A stretch of 64,000 bases of DNA. It comes from Limnephilus marmoratus. Taxonomy: Eukaryota > Arthropoda > Insecta > Trichoptera > Limnephilidae. The stretch is from NCBI GenBank assembly GCA_917880885.1, contig OU862928.1, positions 36,816,962-36,880,961 on the forward strand, read 5' to 3'. Positions 26,201 through 38,200 of the stretch are shown here, piece by piece. The position numbers and the translations under genes were made by a program. Under the pieces are notes generated by a model. The model had not been told where the DNA came from and ran no database searches. It saw only the letters and a list, made by a program, of their open reading frames with translations. Within the stretch, counting starts at the first letter, position 1, and every line of letters begins with the position of its first letter.

Positions 26201-29200
26201 GGGTCATTAAGAACAACATATCCTAGAAGTCTCTTGATTGAATATCACTCACCGTTTTCATGCCAGCTTTCTGTAACTGTGAGTATGTGGAGATTTTGTT
26301 CTCTAAAAACATCGTCCACTTCTTCTAACTTGTTGGTTCAAGTTCACATCGTGCGTTCCAGGTTTAGTAGGAGACAGTGGTTTGGCTAGTCTACTGTAGA
26401 GCTGTTCCGGGCCGCAGTAACCAAAGTCCGCATAGCCAACATGATAGAATACCATAACACGGGCATGAGCCTAGTATGGTAGTCGAAAAATTCACAAATG
26501 ATGTAACCATTCAAGAGGAAGACACGAGAAGAAGAGGTAGATTGAGGTATGAGGAACATGTTAAAAATAGATCACAGTGGTGCTATTTTAGGCTTCGGTC
26601 TGTCATGTAATGTGGTCATGGTCATGTTAGAATACCAGTATATATATATGGGAGTCAGAATAAGAGTAGTATATACGAGTGTTAATGAAGCAAGACAAGG
26701 AGTGTGTGCGGATACAGAGTTGTTTGGCGGTATATTCTCTAACTGTAGGGAAACAGCCTTTTAAATTGTTAATTTAACTTGATCAGTATTAGACTGAGAC
26801 AGCAACATTCTAATGTTTAAATACACCCCATCACGGGGGTGGACTAGATCTATGTCCGTGCAACAACCGAGAAGATGACTCTCAAGGTAGCCACTGCGAC
26901 CTCCATGATGAACGATCCCAAAATATCTTTTTATCTTTTATTTTTAATTCTGTCTACTTATTATTTATTTTAATTTTAGGTTTATTTTTTTGTTATTTGT
27001 GTGATGAATTTTGTTTTCATTTTATGTTTTAATTAGGTACTTACCTAATATTTAAACTTTTTTTTTCTTTTATAGTTGTTTATGTAATATGGCAGACTGG
27101 GATTGCACTACCCTCCCAGTCCTGCTGGAATAAAAACTTAAATAAAATAAAATAAAATAAATAACACGCCCGCGCCTCCCCCGTTGCCGTAAGTGGCCAG
27201 AAGACCAACCGTAGTGGACCGGTGCCCTTCCGCCCTGCCTCCGGTGACCCGATGCTCTCTTTTATCCCTAGTGTCTTCAGTTCTTTCCGCCCTCAATCCC
27301 AACACTTTCTTCGAGGGCCTACCGGGAAGCCGGCTTAGGGGCGCGGACACCGAATCTCGCTTGCGACTGGACTGATGGCTCTGCTTATCCTCGGCGGGAC
27401 TGCCGGATGACTGTAGCTCAGCTGCTTTGGTTAAGTCAAACAATCTCATCATAATATGTATTTTTTTAATTCTATTAACTTTTCTTCCTACATATTAACC
27501 AATTTTTATTTCAGCTACATCAGGTGGCGGAGATGAGACGTGATACTGTGAAATAAATAACTAACAACACGTACGCACTCGCATACTGCCTGCTAACAAT
27601 GTATGCCCGGACATTGGGGGTCTAGGGTCATTTTAAATAAAAATTAGCTTCTTTATAAATAAAAAAATAGAGTCCTGACGAGTACGGTGAAGGAGGAAAC
27701 CATCTGTTTCCTTAGAATGCCGTGGGAAAGTGGTGGGAAACCTCCAATGTTTATATACGGTTTCATCCAGCACTTCGATAGCATAGACGTCAGGCAACGC
27801 AATACCCATTGCTAGTTGTATCACGTAGAGCTTAAAGAATTTATTTATTTATTTATTTCTATGTATTACAGTATTTACCTTTAACATTTTTACATAATAG
27901 ATAAATTTTGAAAACATTTTTACATAATATATTTTGCAATTTTATTATGTTGGGTGTAAGGTAGGTTTGTGAAGGTGAAACTGTGTATAGGTATTGCTGT
28001 ATGTTTCGTGAACACCTCAGTACAATACAGAATACATCAGTTGTCAGATTGGCGCAGCCGGCAGGATTCATCGATAAATAATACTTGTTGTCTCTGCAGG
28101 TGGCGGGCTGGGGGTTAACGGAATTGGGGACCTCGTCGGACACCCTCAAATACCTGCAAATCCCAGTGATTGACGATAGGCATTGCATAGGTCAGGTGCC
28201 ACAGACCTACAGCAGATACCTCATACAAGACAAGATTTGTGCGGGACTCACACATGGTAAGTTGTTATGCATGCATCGGATCGATGTCCTCGAAATGTGA
28301 AACGGTGACAATAGTCCACTTGCATAACATGTTTTAATATTTATTCCAGTTTAGGCAAATATTCTAAGTCATTCTGTATTTTTTTTAATCGTATTTTTGA
28401 AACCCTAGCGATTTTTTGAAAATTTCAATCCGAAAAATCAGACCATTTTTTATAAACCGGAAAGACGGGACATAATTTTATGGGTGCGACAAAAAGATAA
28501 TTAAATAGCCGAAAATCATTTAAAAAATAACCTTTTTCACGCAAATGGCATAGGAGAATAACGACGCATACCAAAAATATTACATCTCATAAATATTTTT
28601 TTCCTTGATCCATCTTATTGATCATAAATCGTTATAATGTTCAACGTCTATATTACTAAATCCAATGTAATATATTTGTACTTGTAAATTATAATAATAC
28701 TATGATATTAAAATGACTTTTGGTTTAGATAAATGTAAAACAATCCGTATAGAGAAAGGCAAAATTGTAGATGGAGACGAGGGTATATTTAGAAATTTCA
28801 AAATTAAAAGTATGAAAGGGGATGAGGTTTATAAATATTTAGGATATTCGCAATCGAATAGATTAGATCACACTAGTATTAAAAATGATATTAGGATTAA
28901 ATTTCAAACTAGGATCAGAAAAATTTTAAAATGCAATCTATCTGCAAAAAATTTAGTAAAAGCAATAAATACTTGGGCAATACCTCTATTAACGTACTCA
29001 TTTGGCATAATTAAATGGTCCAATACAGATTTAGATAGTTTAGAACGATTAATTAGAACTACGTTAACAAAGTTTAAATGCCATCATCCAAATTCAGCTA
29101 TAGAACGAATTAATTTACCTAGAAATTTAGGAGGTAGAGGTGTAGTCAAAATAACATCTCTGAAACACAAGCAGGTAGAAATGCTTAGAAATTTTTTCCA

Positions 29201-32200
29201 TAGGAAAGCTAATAGCTCAGAAATGCACAAAATAATTTGCAAGGCAGATAAAAACATTACACCAGGAATCTAATAATAATCTAATAATTCCTGGTTAGTA
29301 TTTATAAGAATGTTGGCAAATAAAATTATTCATGCAAAACACTTCAATTACCTCAACTAAACGTGTGTTGACAAACTTTCGTCAAACAAATGGTTGAGCA
29401 TTGGAGAGTTGAGCGCAGAAATAGAAGGATTTATGCTTGCCATTCAAGATAGAGTCATTAATACTAAAAATTATAGGAAGCATTTAATAAAAGATATAAA
29501 TCAAATTGATGATTTATGTAGAAAATGTTTGGCTTTTCCGGAAACTATAGAACATAATATTATATCGGGATGTTCTATATTAGCGCCGTCCGAGTATACA
29601 TTTAGGCACAATCAGGTTTTAAAAATATTTCACCAAAGTTTGGTAATTAAACATAACTTGATTGATTGCCGTAATGTAGTACCATATTATGAATATGAAC
29701 CAAATTCATTTTAAGAAAATGAATTTTATAAAATATATTATGATAAAACTACAAAACACACAAAACTAAAAAAATAACTTATATCATTGATGTAGCTATT
29801 CCAAATTCCTGTAATATTCAAAAAACTATTTCTGAAAAAATAAGAAAATACACAGATTTAGGAAATGAGATTAAAAAAATTTGGCATTCTCGGACTATAA
29901 AAATATTACCATTTGTTATTTCGGCCACTGGCATAATACCTAGGAATCTGATTTGTCAAAGAATTTGTATATAAAAATGCAAAAATCAGTAATTTTAAAT
30001 ACATGTAGGATTGCAAAAGATTTTTAAAATATTTATATTGAGATATCAGTAGGATTTATAGGTTCAATTAGAAATGCCACAGAGCCGAACCCTCTGATAT
30101 GAAAATATCTGGAGTCGGTGAATTATATTCCCATTTGGTCTCTAGTAGGTTGACATGTTGTTCTTGTATTGTTTTGTATTTATAATACTTATATAGTGCA
30201 ATTGCATAGCGTGGATTCACTAGATGATCATTTGGGGAAGTGTATGAAAGGGTTTAGTTTTTCCTTCTTTTTTTTTCCTTTTTATTTTATTTTATTTTAT
30301 TTTTTTTGGGGAAAATTTAACCCGGACATTTAAATCTGGTGCGTTATATTGGGTTTGCTAGTTAAAAAAAATCATTTGTGGTTTGCATCCTTGTATCATA
30401 TCAATTTACGTTGCTATCACTGCTCATCAACTTTTTTTCTTATTATTTAGTAGTTTTGTATATATTTTTCTCTACAGATTTCAGAAGAATTATTCCACGG
30501 GCTGCCACATTTATTATTATTTTGTATTATGTTAATGTCAGTACTTGCGTACTGCTTTCTAACCCCGTATGCATGGACATTGTAGGGTCTAGAGTCGTTC
30601 AAATAAATGTAGTTTCGTTCCATAAAATAGAGTCAGAAGGAGGAAACCATATGTGATATAAAAAATATATACCTCGCACTTGCAAAATCCATAATGGAAT
30701 ACGGCATTATTGCCTGGGGCTGTGCCAGTAAAAAATACATTAATACACCCTAATAAAAGTAATACTTAAGTTACCAAATACTAACACCCACTTCAATCAA
30801 ATTCAAAAAATTCCCAGTACTGAAAATTCAAAAATTATATTCAAAACAAATACTCACTTTCCTTTACAAGAACTTATCCACATTTAACACTTTACAAAAT
30901 TCTCGCAATACTAGAAAAATAAATCCTCACCAACTACAAATACCAAAACCAAACACATCCTTTGGACAAAAACACTACAGACACCAGGCTATAAAACTAT
31001 ACAATTCTCTTTCTACACAATATAAAACAACTAATATTATTGAATACAAAAAAAAACATAAGAAACTGACTACAATCTTTTTAACTTTTAATATTGTCTT
31101 TAATTATCTTTTTAAATTATAATATTTTTGTCGAATTGAAGTCGATTTTATATTTTGATTTTTATTGTTTCTCTTTTTTATATTAACTATGAACACTCTT
31201 TTGTTTTACTATTCACAATTTATAAATTATAATTTACAACTGAAAAATGTCATCCACAACACAGGCGAACTCCTAGTGTAGAGGACAATATATTATACCT
31301 TTGTAATGTAAATGTACTAAGAATAAATAAATATGTTTCCTTATAACGCCCGCGCCGTTGGGAAAGTAGTGCGGTTCCCTCCAATGCTCATCAACTTTCA
31401 ATTCCCTCCCAGGTCCATCCATGTGCCAGGGCGACAGTGGGGGCGGACTAGTATTCCAGTACAATGGTCGGTGGCATCTTCGTGGTGTTTTGAGCTCCGC
31501 TCCGAATTTTGATTTCACAGACAGCCCATATGTAACCTGCCTTAAAACTACTGTGACCCTCTACACAAATATATTCGAACACTCATTCTGGCTCTCCACC
31601 AAATTAGAGGAGCTTCACCAACCAGGTAAATATTAATTCACAGTTAATATAAAAAAAACCTTTTATTTCACTTCATGTTTTTCTTTATTCATTTATGCTC
31701 TTTAATTTATTTATTTATCTGTATAAAGTTTTTTTACGTTAGTTTTGTTGCCTGTATCACTAGGATATACTTGTGTCGAGACAGGCGTAGAGGTACATAA
31801 ATGAATATCAGAATTAAAAGAATATTTAAGGGTAAATAATATTAATTTGAATACAATTAAAACAGAAAGGTGATTAAAAGTGTGGGTAAAACCTATAAAG
31901 AGAGTTATCTTATAAATGCCCCACGTTGGGCGCCAAAATGTAATAAGATTTATAGTATATTAACTGGTACCCGGCATGCGTTGCTATGCCATTTAATAAA
32001 GAAATTGTTTCTCCCTGAGTGTCCTTTCCCATTCGTCCCATTCCCCTTCCGCCCCCCTTTCTTCTCCCGCGTCCCCTTCACCTCTGGCGTTCCCTCTCCG
32101 CCTTTTCCACCTTCCTTCTCCCTACTCCCATCGCCCGCTTTCCTTGTCCCGTGAACCCCCCTCCCGAGTACCTCTCCCCCCTCCTGAGTTCCCCTCCCCC

Positions 32201-35200
32201 CTCCCGTATTCCCCTCGTCGCCCCCCCGCAAACCCCCTTTCCCGAGTTCCCCTCCCCTCCTCTCCCTTATCCTTCACCTCTCTCCCATCCGCCTCCCCCT
32301 CCCGCATTCCATACATTCAGTCCCGGTACATTCAGTTTTCAAACAGTTCGCCTGGCACCAATTGAAATTTTTATACAAATTTCATAATGCCAGGGCTCAC
32401 CAGTATATATAGAAACCTTTGCGGGTATGCTCACAACAACTCACTAAATTTTCATCGCAATCGGATGAACGGTTAGCAATTCGTGCTAAATTTATTGAAA
32501 TTATTCAATGTTCTGCGCTCCGTAAGAACCTTCTACAAATTATTAGAAAACTTAGAAAAAAGCTCATATTATTATTATTTTATTTGCTTCAATTCTAGTG
32601 GACCTGAGGAACGTCAAATGTTTGACAGGAAAGTTGGGTAGAACAGTTTATATGGGAAAATGAAAATGTTGTTTTTACTATCTTCCTCGCAATTTTTCCA
32701 TATTTTCTCACCCTTTAAACCTTCCCTGGACTACGATAAACATTTCAAAACCAAAATTAGCTAAATCGGCCCAGCCGTTCTCGAGTTTTAGCGAGACAAA
32801 CGAACAGCAATTGATTTTTATATATATACATATATAGATAGATAGATGATAAATTGTAAAGATTGTTACGATATACGAAATGCCTCCTCTCAAGTTGGAG
32901 CGCACGCCACTGCGCAGACTACAGTTTCGCTCCCTCGCCGCAAGTGCGCCGCGCGCTAACGGCGGCGGAACGCGAGCAACGGCCGGCAGAAGCCACCATT
33001 CTTCCCCCGAGCGCGTTTAGAGCGCACGTGTAACGAGAACCGTTCCGCACTGTTCCGGAACATTCCACGAAGCCGCCATGGCGGTTGTGTTCGTGCATAG
33101 TGACTTGCCGAAATGCCAAGCACGGTTAAATTCCTTTCACCACGCCGATCTCCAAACCGCCTGCTGTTGTGAGTACCCTGAGCCATTTAACCCCCTTTAT
33201 TGCGTGTGTTCCTTGTAAATTCAACGCGAAGATAAATGATCGCCCCAGAGAGATTTTAGGGCCAAATTCACCCGAATTAGGTAGGATTATTGATGCTACC
33301 CTGTTCTAACTGTGCCTGTATTATGTACCATTGTTGTTTATGAAAGGATTCTACCCAATACACCTGATATTTACCGTAGCCACCTTGTTTCACTGTCTCC
33401 CCCAGCCCGTAGGATTTGAGCTTATTTCAGGGATGCCACACAAACGCCTCAGAGAACCTACCACCCTGGTGAGGATAGTCTCCCCCGCTCTGCTGACCAT
33501 TCTGAGCTAGTTTGTCGGCAGAAGGTAGGCACCTCAGGTAGGTGTATCTAACAATCTATTAGGTATCTCAGGTAGGTGTATCTATTTGTAACTTGTGTGA
33601 ATTTCATATTAAAATGTGCTAAGCTCAGTCAGTGAAGGTAGGCATGATAAAGGCAACCATATTAATCTGAAATGAAACACCTGTTTAGGAATGTGAATTT
33701 TAATCATTTCAATTACAAAATAAAAGGATTAGTATGATTGACTGAGACTCTTATATAATTTTTAGACTCTTAAATTATAAGAAATAAATCCCGAGTCGTA
33801 GTGATTGCTATGAAGAAGACAGTCAAGTTATTTTGTCATATGTTAAAATTAAAATTATTTTGTCTTAAGCTCACATAAAAGAATAATACCATCGCATAAA
33901 CCACTACAAATAGAAGAAAGAGACCTGCATATTCTAGATAGCGAAAAATACCTGGGCTTATATATTGGTAAACCTTTGACATTTAAACAACACGTAGAAA
34001 AACTAAAAACAAAAATCACCCAATTAAAACTCAAACCTTGGATAACTGTTGGTATTCTTCATTCTATACGTAAGCGTGATAAACTCCACGCACTCTGTAA
34101 AAAAAATCCCAACGACCATGAATCCCACTTATTTTACAAGAAATATAGAAATGTTTGCAAGAAAATTACTTCAAAGGCCAGAGAAGATTACTATAAAAAA
34201 CAAATCATAAAAGCCGAAAACGACAAGAAAAAAATATGGAGTATTATCAAGGACATATCATATACTAGACAAATGACTACACCCATCAATAAGATTAACA
34301 TTGAAGGTCGATCACTAACAAATACACGTAATGACTCCGTAAAAATCGCAGACCATTTCAATAAATTTTTCACCTCAATCGGATCTAGCCTTTCAAATAA
34401 TATCTTAACTAGAAATAATGTTTCGGAACATGACCTAGCAAACAAAATATCCCTGTCTCATCTGAGTTATACTCCATTTGTTTTCACTCCTACCACAGAA
34501 CTGGAAATTATAGAAATCATCACATCATTAAAAAAATAGCCATTCAACAGGAGTAGATAAAATCTCTTCTAAACTCGCTAAACATTTAAAAACCCTTATT
34601 GCCAGCCCTCTCAAACATATTATAAACTTAAGCCTCCAATCCGGAATATTCCCAAAATCACTTAAACATGCCTCTATCATCCCTATTTTCAAATCAGGTG
34701 ACAGATCTTCCCTAAATAGTTACAGGCCTATATCGTTATTGAGCACTATATCCAAAATTTTTGAAAAAGTAGTAAAACTAAGACTCCTCAAATTCCTCGA
34801 GGACAATAAAATTCTTTCAAAAAACCAATACGGTTTTCGTAAAGATTGCAGTACTGCTGATGCAATTGCAACCTTTACCAAACTGATATCAGATAACCTC
34901 GATAAAGGCAATAAACCTCTTGCTGTCTTTCTAGATCTGTCTAAAGCCTTCGATACTATTTCCCACCACATTCTTTTAAAAAAACTCCAACAGATTGGGA
35001 TAGAAGGTACTGCTCTGAAATGGTTTAAAAACTACCTCACACAGAGATCACAAACAACCGTCATCCACTCTAATCAAGAATATAGGAGTAAATGCTTGCC
35101 TATCTCCTATGGCGTGCCCCAAGGGAGTGTTCTAGGCCCGCTCTTATTTCTCATTTATATGAACTCCTTATTGAATTTGGATATTGAAGGTAATATAATA

Positions 35201-38200
35201 TCTTTCGCTGATGACACTGTTATCATATTTACAAGTAAAATATGGAAAATAACAATCGAGAAAGCAAATTTTGGACTGAGCAAAATTAAAAAATGGCTAG
35301 ACTCTAACCTCCTCACCCTAAATATTCAAAAAACACAATATATGCATTTCTCAATGCGAAAATTCACTCTCCCAGAAAACCTTCCTAAACTAATCATTCA
35401 CACTTGCCCACAAAATCTAGACAATCCCTCACTATCTCTTTCAAACAGCTGTTCATGCCCAATTCTCAAACCTTCTAATGAAATAAAATACCTAGGGATA
35501 ATTATAGATAACCATCTACGCTGGGAGGCCCAAATCGACTCCATAACAAAGAGACTCCATAAGTTATGCTATATTTTTTATTCTATTCGGTCAATCCTTG
35601 ACATAAAAACACTCAGAAGTGTTTATTTTGCTCTGTTTCAATCTATAGCAACGTACGGCATTATAGGATGGGGAGGTTGTGCATCATCCATTCTCTACCC
35701 TCTAGTGACCATTCAAAAACTTTTGTTAAGGATCATTTTCAAATGTTCCCCTTCTCATCCATCAGAGCCACTTTTCAGAAAACTAGCTGTCTTAGACATT
35801 CGCCAATTGTACATTAAGATAGTTCTCATCCATATCTGGAAAAATGGTTTGATAAAATCCACACAAAAAGATATACATACGCGTTACTCAACTCATGCAA
35901 AATGCACAATCCCTACAACAAAAACAACTTTTTCACAAAGGCAATACTCATACATCGCACCTAAAATATACAACGAACTAAATAACAACATCAAAAAATC
36001 TAGTACACTTACTCACTTTGCAACTGGTGTCCAAATATGGATATCCGTAAAGGGTCGACAGTTTTTTAAAGAATTTCTTTAGAAAATTTATTTGAAGAGA
36101 ATTATGTCATTGCCAATCTTTGATTTATTTAAATACAAGCTTGGTGGGAAACAAAGGTCACGTGTCATTATCCGTAATTCAAATTTAATTTTGTCTTAGC
36201 ATTACATTATCGTTTTCTGATATTTTCTGCTAGAACAGGGATAGATATTTAATCCTATTATGAAGGTCAACTTTTGCCTAAACCGCTTTTGCAATAACGC
36301 TAGCCTCTAAACTACATTTGACTCGATAAAATGATATATCGAATCATAAAAAATATTTCTAACTACTAGCACACTAAAATATTTTTTTTCCACTTGTTAA
36401 GGAAAAATATTTCTTAATTTTATTTAACATGCTGTCCTCTTCTCGTGGCATACATACTTATTTTTTTTTGTGAAAATGTGTTTTGCCATTGTGGAAACAT
36501 CATCTGCAAATTATTGATAATTGTAGAATATAATATGCCATTATTACTTCATTTATCTGGAGGATAACATCATTTTATTTTATTTTCATTGTGAAAATAT
36601 GATAAAACTTTCAACTTTTTTATAAAATACCTATGGGAGAAGAAAAACATTGCTTAACCCTTTCCACTCTAAGTATTCTTTTGTTTTTATTACACCAGCG
36701 CTTTAGTTAAGCGAAATTGCATTTTTTTTAAGTTTTAAAAAAAAAGTTTTTAGTTGTTTTTTGTAAATAAAATTGATATCGGTTTATATACCCCTAATAA
36801 AATTTTTTGGTTGTAATCACTAAAATATAAATAGCCAAAAGTTTAAATACTTCTAAAAACAAAACTAATTCTTTAAAACTGTTTGGCACCACTGTGTACT
36901 AGTGCCTACATCTACATGTTTACGTACTCAGAGCCCCGTGCCACCAGAAAACCACTGTAACAATAATAATTTACTCTAGTGACCAGTGTAATTCGCCGGA
37001 CTCGAAACATAAATTTATTCCAAAATTTATTTGTACAAAAATTGGTTTGAAATAATGTACCTACCAATATAACCACGTACACACAGATCTTCATTATAAT
37101 CGCTATCATTTCCTACGTACATTCTCTAGGTATAAAGTACTTACTTCGACTTTATATATTTTATAATTATATCATTTTTATATTCTTTCATGTATTGTTT
37201 TCTATGTTCTATACTTTTCATATTATTTTCATATTATTCTACTATCATACTCTATAGTCATTTATTGTTTCCATACTCTTTAGTCATTTACATTCTTTTA
37301 TATTCATTCGTATTCTTTAAATTTCTTTAATATTATTTTACATAATATGTATATTTATATATTTTTATTTTATATATATTTTTTTTTTTTTATTCTCGCA
37401 CATTTCTTTATATTGCATCTGTTAATATACTGTATATAAAAATCGACTACCACAACACAGGCATGTGCCTAGTATGGTGGTCGAAAATTCCCCAATTTAT
37501 GTAACAAATATTTCAAAGAATAAAGAAACTTAAAAAAAAAAAAAAAAAAAATTGGTGTATTTGGTAGAATTGCTCATCTTCTACCAACAGAAATAAAGAG
37601 GGGCTCATACCTTAGCTTAATCCAGCCCCACCTAAATTATTTAATAGAAATATGGGGAAACACATACATTACTTAAACGACTTACAAATAATACAAAACA
37701 AAGTTATTAAAAAAACTCTTCAACCTAAACAACCCACACACTCCCACAAAAAAAACTATACCAGGAAATGAACTTTCTGAAAATAAGAACATTGAACGAA
37801 TATAACATATGTGCCTTTTAATCCAGAAAATAAAAAATGGACTTATACACTCAAACACAACATTTATAAAAACATCACAAGTACACGAGCATTATACTAG
37901 ACAAAACGATAAATTTTGCATAAATACTGTCAAGACTGAAAGTGGCAAGAAAAGTATTGGCCACGAGGGAGTTCACATATATAATCTCCTTCAAGATAAC
38001 CTAAAAACGGAAAAGAATATAAAAACATTTAAAAAAACTATTTATACTTAAGATGTTGGAACAAAATTAAAAATATTACCACTATACTGTATTTATGATC
38101 TGTACTTAAATTAAGAAAGCGAAATATTATATTTCTTTTAACTTAATAATAATATCTAATAAAAAAATGTATGATAGCTTGGTGGATACAGCCCAGTAAG

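Larger units (their letters stand above)
21870..26390 (-). mobile_element. L2/CR1-like LINE, 5' truncated, decayed
   Basis: On the minus strand, from 26370, a degenerate endonuclease ([25 protein letters not shown]) is followed by RT pieces ([16 protein letters not shown] near 24300) and [17 protein letters not shown] at 23726. A 3' UTR ends GCGCCCTTGAGG...TATTATTATTATTA. Stops and frameshifts are frequent. A SINE copy is inserted at 24913-25329 and a 9-bp satellite occupies the 3' UTR at 21982-22832. The sequence GGGCGCTGTTCAAG near 21923 recurs at about 39300 as another copy's tail. Confidence 0.8.
28711..30340 (+). mobile_element. RLE-type LINE (R4/Dong-like), 5' truncated
   Basis: Contains the C-terminal RT region and linker ([65 protein letters not shown]). 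A Cys/His segment follows ([19 protein letters not shown] with RHNQVLKI), then the restriction-like endonuclease region with [19 protein letters not shown] and [15 protein letters not shown]. This arrangement is that of R2/R4-type LINEs rather than APE-type ones. Stops at 29271, 29712 and 29776 break the frame. The 3' UTR ends AACCCGGACATTTAAATCTGG. Confidence 0.75.
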
